From an uncultured Clostridium sp. (lineage in GTDB: Bacteria; Bacillota; Clostridia; Clostridiales; Clostridiaceae), in contig NZ_CAAGHK010000020.1 in the NCBI RefSeq assembly GCF_900769625.1, forward strand, positions 1 to 5,171: a DNA stretch of 5,171 nucleotides. The letters are read 5' to 3'. Below the pieces are notes generated by a model that saw only the letters and a list, made by a program, of their open reading frames with translations, made no database searches and was not told where the DNA came from. The stretch's first letter is position 1. Each line of letters starts with the position of its first letter. The position numbers and the translations under genes are program-made. Of this stretch, positions 1-5,084 are shown piece after piece.

Positions 1-136
1 AAAAAGTTTAATCTTAGCTTACTCAAATAAAGAATTGCTGGTTTATTTAAATGTTTATATCATATTCTGTTCAATTTTCAAAGACCATTTTCTTTCACAG
101 CTTTGCGCTGTTACTATTTTGTCACCTTCAAGCGAC
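1..136 (-). other. 5' leader of an rRNA operon; 16S gene begins just off the left edge
   Basis: Read on the minus strand, this is the transcribed leader expected between an rRNA promoter and the 16S gene. It starts with GTCGCTTGAAGG at the predicted transcription start (about 136). A small stable hairpin follows at 97-111 (ACAGC, 5-nt loop, GCTGT). Next comes the boxA-like block at 67-86, then an AT-rich stretch ending in AAGATTAAACTTTTT at position 1. From memory of clostridial rRNA operons, that ending closely resembles the bases directly before ATTGAGAGTTTGATCC, the 16S 5' end; this is recall, not a search. No 16S bases are inside the window, so the mature rRNA is not annotated. The plus-strand open frame at 51-278 overlaps this region and is taken as spurious. 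The leader would be removed by RNase III-type processing, its AT-rich distal part normally pairing with the 16S trailer. Confidence 0.8.
67..86 (-). promoter_or_regulatory. boxA-like rRNA antitermination site
   Basis: On the minus strand the block reads GGTCTTTGAAAATTGAACAG. Firmicute rRNA leaders carry a CTTTGAAAAxTxAACA block between promoter and 16S, which serves as the boxA-type NusB/NusE (S10) antitermination signal. Its distance of about 50-70 nt downstream of the predicted start and about 65 nt from the window edge fits that placement. The match is to remembered family sequences, not a computed alignment. Confidence 0.7.
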
Positions 137-142
137 TTACTT

Positions 143-172
143 AGTATATCACTTAAGTTTGATTTCTGTCAA
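143..172 (-). promoter_or_regulatory. Sigma-A promoter of the rRNA operon (proximal promoter)
   Basis: The minus strand shows TTGACA at 172-167, an 18-nt spacer and TATACT at 148-143. The -10 is preceded by TGA, giving an extended TGn -10 element. The -35 is perfect and the -10 has one deviation. Predicted transcription start is near 136, at the first base of GTCGCT. Transcription runs left, into the rRNA leader. Growth-rate or initiating-NTP control is usual for such promoters but cannot be read from this sequence. Confidence 0.8.
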
Positions 173-203
173 CAACTTTTTTCAAAAACTCTCAAAACTT
201 TTC
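173..203 (-). promoter_or_regulatory. Phased A/T tracts upstream of the rRNA promoter (UP-element-like)
   Basis: Directly upstream of the -35 box lie a T6 run (177-182), an A5 run (184-188), an A4 run (194-197) and a T4 run (199-202), spaced at roughly one helical turn. Strong rRNA promoters commonly carry AT-rich UP elements bound by the RNA polymerase alpha C-terminal domains. Because the entire neighbourhood is AT-rich, this assignment is an inference from position and tract phasing. Confidence 0.4.
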
Positions 204-247
204 ATTAAAGTGTTTAATAAGCTTTTATTCCAGTTACTTATCTCCTC

Positions 248-269
248 AGCGACGTGTTTTATCTTAACA
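248..269 (-). promoter_or_regulatory. Possible distal rRNA promoter (extended -10, no clear -35)
   Basis: On the minus strand TGT-TAAGAT (269-261) forms a TGn extended -10 candidate. Seven bases later comes GTCGCT (253-248). The proximal promoter has the same arrangement: TGn -10, six bases, then GTCGCT at 136-131. The two starts would lie about 117 bp apart, recalling the tandem P1/P2 promoters of Bacillus rRNA operons. No TTGACA-like hexamer sits at 15-19 bp upstream of the -10, so this promoter is weak or a decayed copy. Confidence 0.3.
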
Positions 270-279
270 TTGAATTAAA

Positions 280-583
280 CTATTTATTTTAATTTAATAT
301 TCCATATAACTTATTTATATTAATAATAATCAATATTAATATAAAATACTAACTATTACTACTATTGATACACTAGGTATAGTTATTGTTGAAAATTATC
401 TAAAATCAATATTTTTTGTTCTATCTCCTAATATAAATAAAAATAACTTTATCAATATTTCAGCTTTCTTACTATTAGAATTTACAGTTAGCATATTATT
501 AAACTAAAAATCCACCTTTTTATCTTTGTACCTTGATAAATCATAATTAGTGATTGAAGCATATATATTCTTTAAAATAAAAA
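280..583. other. AT-rich intergenic stretch with no gene seen
   Basis: Between the rRNA promoter region and the inverted repeat behind the PSRP gene the sequence is extremely AT-rich and broken by stops in all frames. I see no reading frame with an RBS, no tRNA-like fold and no repeat array. It probably just separates the outgoing rRNA promoter from the PSRP 3' region. Confidence 0.6.
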
Positions 584-715
584 ATATTACATGAACAACA
601 TATATTATTCTACATAAGCTCTTACACTCTAAGATTAATTATGAATCCTTTTTAGAATTATAATATCTACAATGTAAATAACTATTAGAACATACATAAT
701 AAATTCATGTAATAT
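584..715 (-). terminator. Long imperfect hairpin behind the PSRP gene, possible terminator or 3' UTR element
   Basis: A perfect 12-bp inverted repeat (ATATTACATGAA at 584-595, TTCATGTAATAT at 704-715) encloses 108 bp. In minus-strand RNA the pairing can continue inward through 596-612 and 686-703. This extension has about 16 more pairs with one bulge and one or two mismatches, and several of them are G-U. Those G-U pairs would be C/A mismatches in plus-strand RNA, so the fold favours minus-strand transcription. The apical 73 nt can form another weak hairpin (ATTAT/ATAAT core). On the minus strand the structure starts 21 bp after the PSRP stop codon and ends in a U-rich tail (577-583 and beyond). 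A small mobile repeat is the alternative. Confidence 0.45.
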
Positions 716-735
716 ACCTTAAAATTTAACTATAT

Positions 736-1542
736 CTATTTTTTATTATAACCTATCTTTTCAAGGATAATTAATGCAGTATCTTCAATTGCTCTTTCAG
801 TTACATCTATAATCTTACATCCAACCTTTCTCATTACCTTATCTGCATACTCAAGCTCTTCCAAGACCCTTGCATCTCCTGCGTATTCAATATCAGTTGT
901 TATCCTATGAAACTTATCCAGTCTTCTTTTTCTTATTTCTATTAATCTAAGAGGATTTATTGTAAGTCCAAATACTTTCTTTCTATCAATTTCATACAAT
1001 TCATCCGGAACACCAACTTCCGGCATTAAAGGTATGTTAATTGCTCTCACTCCTTTATTGGCAAGGTACATACATAGTGGTGTCTTAGATGTTCTCGATA
1101 ATCCAACCAAAACTACATCTGCATTTTTTAATCCCCTATAATCTTTACTATCATCATACTGCATAGCAAATTCCATAGCTTCTATTCTTCTATAATAATC
1201 CTCATCAGTTTTACGCATTGCACCTGGATTATATGTTGGCTGAGTATTTAACATATTAGAAGCAACATTAATGATAGGCCCTAAGACATTCATTACTGAA
1301 ATATTTTTTTCCATAGCTTTTTGTGTAAGGTATTCTCTAACATTAACAGTTATAATAGTTGATACTATAATAACCTTGTCACATTCCCCTGCACACTTAA
1401 TAACATCTTCTACATCTTCTAAGGATTTTATATATGGAATTCTTTTAACTTCCACTCTTTCAGTAAACTGACTCGCTGCTGCAACTGCAACCTGATTGGC
1501 AGTTTCTCCTATAGAATCTGATACTGCTAAAATTGTTAACAT
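736..1542 (-). CDS. Pyruvate,phosphate dikinase regulatory protein (PSRP, DUF299 family)
   Basis: This 268-residue protein matches the usual length (about 270) of the bifunctional kinase/phosphorylase family that controls pyruvate,phosphate dikinase. Family members inactivate PPDK by ADP-dependent threonine phosphorylation and reactivate it by phosphate-dependent dephosphorylation, setting the direction of pyruvate/PEP flux in the cytoplasm. Visible hallmarks are the N-terminal SDSIGETA block (residues 8-15), a DEDYYRRIEAMEFA segment (113-126), the P-loop-like GLSRTSKT (147-154) and a C-terminal VTERAIEDTA block (247-256). The ATG is preceded by AGAGGG with 9-nt spacing. An ATG 8 nt upstream is out of frame and is not the start. 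The stop is TAG. The gene is divergent from the LspA-like gene (189-bp gap), and its target ppdK is not in the window. The family call is firm. Target specificity is inferred, since a related branch acts on PEP synthase (PpsR). Confidence 0.95.
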   Translation of the reverse strand: MLTILAVSDSIGETANQVAVAAASQFTERVEVKRIPYIKSLEDVEDVIKCAGECDKVIIVSTIITVNVREYLTQKAMEKNISVMNVLGPIINVASNMLNTQPTYNPGAMRKTDEDYYRRIEAMEFAMQYDDSKDYRGLKNADVVLVGLSRTSKTPLCMYLANKGVRAINIPLMPEVGVPDELYEIDRKKVFGLTINPLRLIEIRKRRLDKFHRITTDIEYAGDARVLEELEYADKVMRKVGCKIIDVTERAIEDTALIILEKIGYNKK

Positions 1543-1592
1543 AAGACCATACCCTCTTTCTTTCTTTCATTCTACTCAATATTCTTTACTCA

Positions 1593-1621
1593 TTTATACC
1601 CTTTTACTAATAATTTTACAG
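1593..1621 (-). promoter_or_regulatory. Candidate promoter for the PSRP gene
   Basis: The minus strand reads CTGTAA (1621-1616), 17 nt, then TATAAA (1598-1593). The -10 is good, but the -35 matches TTGACA at only three positions. It would give a 5' UTR of about 45 nt carrying the AGAGGG ribosome binding site. In AT-rich sequence such matches are common, so support is weak. Confidence 0.3.
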
Positions 1622-1731
1622 ATTGTGATTATATTTTTATCTTACTCCTTTTTTAGTGCATTTAATAGTAGTGAATTTTTATTTTCCATATGTTACACTT
1701 TAAGATAGTATAAACTGTATGGAGGTAAACA

Positions 1732-2484
1732 ATGAATACTAAAAAAGCATTAACTATAGGAGTTCTTCCAGCAATGTGGCTTATTTATATATTATTTGAG
1801 TTATTTACTGGAAGAATTACAACTATATCAACAATAATCTTTAACATATTTCTCATACTGATTTTTGCAGTAACAGGATATGTAATATATAAAATAAGCT
1901 TAAATCATAAAGATGGCTTTAACCTTAAAGTACTGTCATTATTATTTATAATTTTTCTTCTCTTGGATCAAGGTGGAAAAATTATAATTAAGTTCTTCTA
2001 TTTCACTACTCGTAAAACTATTATTGACGGTATGCTTTATTTCAGTCCAATAATTAATACAGATGGTTCATGGCTGAATGCACGTTTTGGTACATCTGTC
2101 AGTTTCCCTTTATTAATTGCTGTTAACATACTGGCTTTAATTTTATTCATTGAAGTTTATAGGTATTATCACTTTAAAGGCAATAAGGATTTCTGGTCAG
2201 ATATGTGCTTTATATTTGTTTTTTGTGGTGCACTATGCTCATTAATAGATAAAGTTTTTTATGGCGGAAGTTTAGATTTTATAGGTATAAGCAATCTGTT
2301 TATTGCAGACATAAAAGATATCTATATAAATCTTGGAATACTATTTTTTGTACTAACACTTTTCCATAATGGCTATCTTTCTTCAGAAGAAGAAACATCA
2401 CTTAAAGATGACCTTGTAAATCTAAAGAAATTTCTTAACTTTATTAAGAACGATATTACAAAAACTTTAAAAATTGAAAAGTAA
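1732..2484 (+). CDS. LspA-like (signal peptidase II-like) six-helix membrane protein
   Basis: This 250-residue protein has hydrophobic segments near residues 7-24, 33-54, 66-84, 124-143, 157-172 and 195-212, then a charged tail (218-250). The last four helices follow the lipoprotein signal peptidase plan. DQGGK (79-83) matches DQxxK, an N-rich stretch lies at 109-120, SLIDKVFYGGSLDF (170-183) matches GNxxDRxxxGxVxDF, and IADIKDI (191-197) matches FNxADxxI. The expected catalytic aspartates correspond to D182 and D193. Both fall on the outer face in a topology with both termini inside, as does D79. Differences from classical LspA (about 150-170 residues) are two extra N-terminal helices, Asn to Ser at 170, Arg to Lys at 174, the FNxAD Asn replaced by Phe190, and only 11 residues between the aspartates instead of 18-19. 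GGAGG lies 6 nt before the ATG. Either a divergent type II signal peptidase or a repurposed relative is possible. Confidence 0.75.
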   Translation: MNTKKALTIGVLPAMWLIYILFELFTGRITTISTIIFNIFLILIFAVTGYVIYKISLNHKDGFNLKVLSLLFIIFLLLDQGGKIIIKFFYFTTRKTIIDGMLYFSPIINTDGSWLNARFGTSVSFPLLIAVNILALILFIEVYRYYHFKGNKDFWSDMCFIFVFCGALCSLIDKVFYGGSLDFIGISNLFIADIKDIYINLGILFFVLTLFHNGYLSSEEETSLKDDLVNLKKFLNFIKNDITKTLKIEK

Positions 2485-2732
2485 CAGACTAGTATCTGCT
2501 TATTGCACTTAACCTATAGATTTAATTCTATCAATTATGTTAAAATTAATGATAATGTATATAATTGTAATTACTTGTATGATTACCTATAATATAAATA
2601 TTATAAATTTAGTAATTTGAATCTGATTGCAAAGATTAAGTTCTGAGCAAAAAGAAGATATGATTAAATCAATAAACATTCAGCTTTTATATATTTAATA
2701 TACTTAACATATTGAGAGCTTTTTATGATATT
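2485..2732. other. Intergenic gap before hydF, no gene seen
   Basis: This stretch between the LspA-like gene and hydF is AT-rich. It holds only a 23-codon TTG-initiated frame at 2627-2698 with no ribosome binding site, and a 4-bp hairpin just after the upstream stop. I find no riboswitch-like conserved core and no strong sigma-A promoter. Confidence 0.5.
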
Positions 2733-2764
2733 AAAGATCTTCTATGATTCCATAAAAGATCTTT
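2733..2764 (+). terminator. Terminator-like hairpin between the LspA-like gene and hydF
   Basis: A perfect 9-bp stem (AAAGATCTT at 2733-2741 with AAGATCTTT at 2756-2764) continues after one C/A mismatch into TATG/CATA around a 4-nt loop (ATTC). A moderately U-rich stretch (TTTTCTTATTA) overlaps its 3' side. It lies 249 nt after the LspA-like stop and 72 nt before the hydF start. It could end the upstream transcript, or act in the hydF 5' UTR if hydF is transcribed from further upstream. The stem is AT-rich and so only moderately stable. Confidence 0.5.
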
Positions 2765-2836
2765 TCTTATTACTAAAAAAGAAAATCATATATTTAATCA
2801 CATATTCTATTAAATAATATATAAGGAGTAATAATT

Positions 2837-4027
2837 ATGTATAATAGCACCCCAAAGGCAAACAGACTCCATATCTCGATTTTCGGGAAGAGAAACGCTG
2901 GTAAATCAAGTTTAATAAATGCACTGACGAATCAATCTCTTTCTGTTGTTTCAGAAATACCTGGTACTACAACTGATCCAGTATCAAAAGCAATGGAACT
3001 TCTTCCGCTAGGTCCTATTGTCTTAATTGATACAGCTGGACTTGATGATACTGGTTCTCTTGGTGAATTAAGAATTAAAAAAACAAAAGAAGTAATTGAT
3101 AAAACAGACTTAGGAGTTCTAGTATTTGATGCATCCAGTGAAAATATAATAAACGAATCTGAATGGTATAATGAGTTGAAAGAAAAGAATATACCTATAA
3201 TAGGAGTAATCAATAAAATAGATTTATCAAATAAGAATTGTGAATTTATAAAATCGCACTTTTCAATTCCATTTGTAGAAATAAGTGCTAAGGAGAAGAA
3301 GAACATTTCAGGATTAAAAAAATTATTAATAGATAATGCTCCAATTGATTTTGAAATGCCAACAATTCTTGGAGATATAATAAAACCAAAAGACAGGATA
3401 GTACTTGTAGCACCTCAGGATATTCAAGCACCCAAAGGCAGATTAATCCTTCCACAAGTTCAAATAATCAGAGATATCCTTGATAATGATGGCCTTGCTC
3501 TTACAGTAAAAGATACTGAGCTGCTAGATATACTAGATTCATTAAAAGATGATCCTTCTTTAGTAATTACAGATTCCCAGATGTTTAAGAAAGTAAATAA
3601 GTTAATTCCCCAACATCTAAGACTTACTTCATTCTCTATACTAATGGCAAGATATAAGGGGGATTTAGATTTGTTCGTCAAGGGAGCAAAAGCTATAAAT
3701 TCCTTAAAACCTGACGATAAAATTCTAATTGCCGAAGCCTGTACCCATCATGCTCTAAAAGGTGATATTGCTAGAGAGAAGCTTCCAAAGCTACTAGAGA
3801 AACAAGCCGGAGGGAAATTAAATATCGCTAATATTTCTGGAGTAGATTTTCCTGAAGATCTTTCAGAATACAAATTAATTATACACTGTGGATCATGTAT
3901 GTTCACACGAAAACAGCTGCTTTCCAGATTGGAACATGTAAAGGAACAGAATATACCTATTACCAACTTTGGAGTTGCATTAGCTGAGCTTAATGGAATC
4001 TTAGATCGAGCTTGTAATTTTCTTTAA
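2837..4027 (+). CDS. hydF: [FeFe]-hydrogenase H-cluster maturation GTPase HydF
   Basis: HydF is the scaffold on which the binuclear iron subcluster of [FeFe] hydrogenase is completed, using HydE and HydG products, before transfer to apo-hydrogenase in the cytoplasm. The 396 residues fit the family size. The GTPase domain (about 10-170) shows G1 GKRNAGKSS (17-25), G2 PGTTTDP (42-48), G3 DTAG (65-68), G4 NKID (126-129) and G5 SAK (150-152). Asn20 sits where K+-activated TrmE-type GTPases bind potassium. A middle dimerisation region (about 180-290) is followed by the cluster domain. There CTH (302-304) and HCGSC (350-354) give the CxH...HCxxC signature, with cysteines 302, 351 and 354 as ligands. 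All key residues are intact. AAGGAG lies 8 nt before the ATG. No hydE, hydG or hydrogenase gene is in the window, so hydF appears to stand alone, followed by its own terminator. Confidence 0.97.
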   Translation: MYNSTPKANRLHISIFGKRNAGKSSLINALTNQSLSVVSEIPGTTTDPVSKAMELLPLGPIVLIDTAGLDDTGSLGELRIKKTKEVIDKTDLGVLVFDASSENIINESEWYNELKEKNIPIIGVINKIDLSNKNCEFIKSHFSIPFVEISAKEKKNISGLKKLLIDNAPIDFEMPTILGDIIKPKDRIVLVAPQDIQAPKGRLILPQVQIIRDILDNDGLALTVKDTELLDILDSLKDDPSLVITDSQMFKKVNKLIPQHLRLTSFSILMARYKGDLDLFVKGAKAINSLKPDDKILIAEACTHHALKGDIAREKLPKLLEKQAGGKLNIANISGVDFPEDLSEYKLIIHCGSCMFTRKQLLSRLEHVKEQNIPITNFGVALAELNGILDRACNFL

Positions 4028-4097
4028 TCAAGAATAAACGGCATTATTCATTCTAAATATATAAACTCAAATTTGCTATACTCTATTACTGTTAAAT

Positions 4098-4148
4098 AAA
4101 AAAGCTAGAACAATGTTCATTATGTTTAATACCTGTTCTAACTTTTTT
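4098..4148 (+). terminator. Rho-independent terminator of hydF
   Basis: The left arm (4098-4112, A6-G-C-TAGAACA) pairs with the right arm (4134-4148, TGTTCTA-A-CT6) over 14 of 15 positions. The single C/A mismatch lies between the two halves, and a 21-nt loop sits at the top. The right arm ends in a T6 run, giving the U-tract. It starts 71 nt after the hydF stop. The A-run on the left arm means it could also work for minus-strand transcripts running leftward from the tRNA gene. Confidence 0.85.
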
Positions 4149-4170
4149 ATATCCATTATTATATAAAATA

Positions 4171-4208
4171 AAAAAAGAGTTCTTACATTCATTATGTAAA
4201 ACACTCTT
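4171..4208 (-). terminator. Rho-independent terminator of tRNA-Lys
   Basis: The hairpin has an outer stem of AAGAGT (4175-4180) with ACTCTT (4203-4208) and an inner stem of TTACAT (4183-4188) with ATGTAA (4194-4199). A 2/3-nt internal loop separates them and the top loop has 5 nt. On the minus strand it is followed by a T-run (complement of A 4171-4176, continuing T-rich), so it terminates leftward transcription. It starts 42 nt beyond the tRNA 3' end. With the hydF terminator it forms a convergent pair. Confidence 0.8.
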
Positions 4209-4250
4209 CTATATAAATACTAAGCAAGTTTTAACTACAATTTAAATAAT

Positions 4251-4326
4251 TGGTGGCTCACCCGGGAATCGAACCCGGGACACCATGATTAAAAGTCATG
4301 TGCTCTACCGACTGAGCTAGTGAACC
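4251..4326 (-). tRNA. tRNA-Lys, anticodon UUU
   Basis: The 76-nt gene folds completely. The acceptor stem GGTTCAC/GTGAGCC has one G-U pair. The D arm is GCTC/GAGC with an 8-nt loop. The anticodon stem CATGA/TCATG holds loop CTTTTAA, with anticodon TTT at 4293-4291. The variable region is 5 nt. The T arm is CCGGG/CCCGG with loop TTCGATT. The discriminator is A and the CCA end is encoded in the DNA (4253-4251). It reads the AAA and AAG lysine codons, AAA being the dominant one in this AT-rich genome. It is a single-gene unit with its own promoter (4386-4414) and terminator (4171-4208). Confidence 0.98.
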
Positions 4327-4384
4327 ACAGTATTGATACAAACTTTTTTCAGACATTTGTCGAACATTTGCCTCAACAATATAT

Positions 4385-4408
4385 TATTATACAGACTATT
4401 ATACAGAC
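4385..4408 (-). repeat. 12-bp tandem duplication inside the tRNA-Lys promoter
   Basis: TATTATACAGAC occurs twice head to tail (4385-4396 and 4397-4408), and the match runs one base further into 4409. On the minus strand each copy carries a TATAAT. The copy far from the -35 gives the ideal 17-nt spacer, while the near copy would give 5 nt. Confidence 0.9.
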
Positions 4409-4414
4409 TGTCAA
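4386..4414 (-). promoter_or_regulatory. Consensus sigma-A promoter of tRNA-Lys
   Basis: The minus strand has TTGACA (4414-4409), exactly 17 nt, then TATAAT (4391-4386), which is full consensus in both boxes and spacing. Transcription would begin near 4379, leaving a leader of about 53 nt for RNase P to remove before the tRNA at 4326. A second TATAAT lies inside the spacer (4403-4398), only 5 nt from the -35, which is too close to pair with it. Confidence 0.9.
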
Positions 4415-4498
4415 CATATTTTTTTAATTTATACTATATTTTTTATTTACGACAAAAAAACTTCAATTATTGTAAAAATATCTGTTCTTAACACATAT

Positions 4499-4563
4499 TA
4501 ATCCACACTTTTAACGATAATTCCATCTAAACCTGTGGATATTTATTTCACCAATGTTGATAA
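4499..4563. other. Cluster of three DnaA-box-like 9-mers
   Basis: Three 9-mers each differ from the DnaA box TTATCCACA by one base. They are TAATCCACA at 4499-4507 (plus), ATATCCACA as the complement of 4534-4542 (minus) and TTATCAACA as the complement of 4555-4563 (minus). The flanks are AT-rich, as in bacterial origins and DnaA-titration sites, but no dnaA, rpmH or dnaN lies in the window. None is a perfect box, so function is not established. Confidence 0.3.
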
Positions 4564-4630
4564 CTTTTATTCTATCTCTTAAATAAGCTCTATAGGTGAA
4601 GAATGGATCAAATCTTGATAAATTTCTATC

Positions 4631-4655
4631 ATTTAATGAAGATTTTTCATTAAAT
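4631..4655. repeat. Perfect 10-bp inverted repeat (hairpin)
   Basis: ATTTAATGAA (4631-4640) and TTCATTAAAT (4646-4655) are exact reverse complements around a 5-nt loop (GATTT). Neither side is followed by a proper T-run, so it is not a convincing terminator, and there is no adjacent gene for which it could be an operator. Confidence 0.6.
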
Positions 4656-4886
4656 CTTATATATAATATTTTCTTAAATCTAATTTTTATATTACAATCT
4701 GTATATTTTGCAGTAACTCAAAAATTTAATTGCACTTCTATTGATCAATCTAAATTATAGATACAATCTTGATGATAGATTAATCTTATATCATATCTAA
4801 ATATCTAAATACTAATTTACAATAACTATAGTTTATATTAATAAAATATTGATTTTTGATTAAATATACACCACTTTACAATAAAA

Positions 4887-5081
4887 TTAGCTGACTTCGT
4901 CTCGCGAAACAAAGTAATTAATGGCATCTTTAATTGTTAAAATATTTTTTGCAGATTGTAGTACTTTCAACAACTTGCCAATAAATAATTCTTTAAGAAT
5001 ACATTCTGAAAAATGATATTTAATTTCTTGTGGACTTTGAAATTTATACTCTGCAAATTGCTCATTTATAAATGGGATAAA
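4887..5081 (-). pseudogene. Start-less 64-codon reading frame, probable C-terminal gene remnant
   Basis: On the minus strand an open frame runs from just after a TAA at 5084-5082 to a TAA at 4889-4887. It contains no ATG or GTG. The only TTG codons lie deep inside (4970-4968 and 4973-4971) without a ribosome binding site. The translation looks like real protein, with alternating charged and hydrophobic residues. It includes the stretches INEQFAEYKFQ, PQEIKYHFSECILKELF, LTIKDAINYF and the C-terminus SRDEVS. Locally the base composition is less AT-rich than the flanks, for example 4891-4912. Further upstream, in another frame (5169-5140), IHLDEIYAS followed by a stop also looks coding, which would fit a frameshifted ruin. 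I do not recognise the family. The alternative is a chance opening in non-coding DNA. Confidence 0.45.
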
Positions 5082-5084
5082 TTA

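Larger units (their letters stand above)
4415..4886. other. AT-rich non-coding stretch right of the tRNA promoter
   Basis: No reading frame with a plausible start and RBS is visible on either strand. The stretch holds the three DnaA-box-like 9-mers (4499-4563), a perfect 10-bp hairpin (4631-4655), an isolated 10-bp palindrome ATTGATCAAT (4740-4749) and otherwise AT-rich sequence. Confidence 0.6.

Noticed and set aside
51..278. 75-codon plus-strand open frame encoding a hydrophobic peptide
   Set aside because: It lies antisense to the rRNA promoter, boxA-like block and leader, has no Shine-Dalgarno sequence before its ATG, and its hydrophobic character follows from T-rich sequence.
1550..1552. 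ATG 8 nt upstream of the PSRP start
   Set aside because: It is out of frame with the PSRP reading frame and too close to the AGAGGG ribosome binding site to be a productive start.
1271..1708. Two plus-strand open frames (1271-1471 and 1496-1708) over and beside the PSRP gene
   Set aside because: Both overlap the well-supported minus-strand PSRP gene or its upstream region, lack ribosome binding sites and show no protein-like pattern.
2627..2698. 23-codon TTG-initiated frame with a coding-looking stretch LSSEQKEDMIKSI
   Set aside because: It is very short, has a rare start and no ribosome binding site, and is bounded by a stop just upstream; it could be a gene relic, but chance explains it equally well.
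2932..3966. Three minus-strand open frames (2932-3306, 3460-3681, 3748-3966) inside hydF
   Set aside because: They are antisense shadows of a complete hydF whose GTPase and cluster motifs are all intact; their serine-rich translations reflect the opposite strand.
4398..4403. Second TATAAT within the tRNA-Lys promoter spacer
   Set aside because: It is only 5 bp from TTGACA and no other -35 lies at a suitable distance; it is a by-product of the 12-bp duplication.
4740..4749. 10-bp palindrome ATTGATCAAT
   Set aside because: It is an isolated short AT-rich palindrome with no neighbouring gene or promoter, expected by chance in such sequence.
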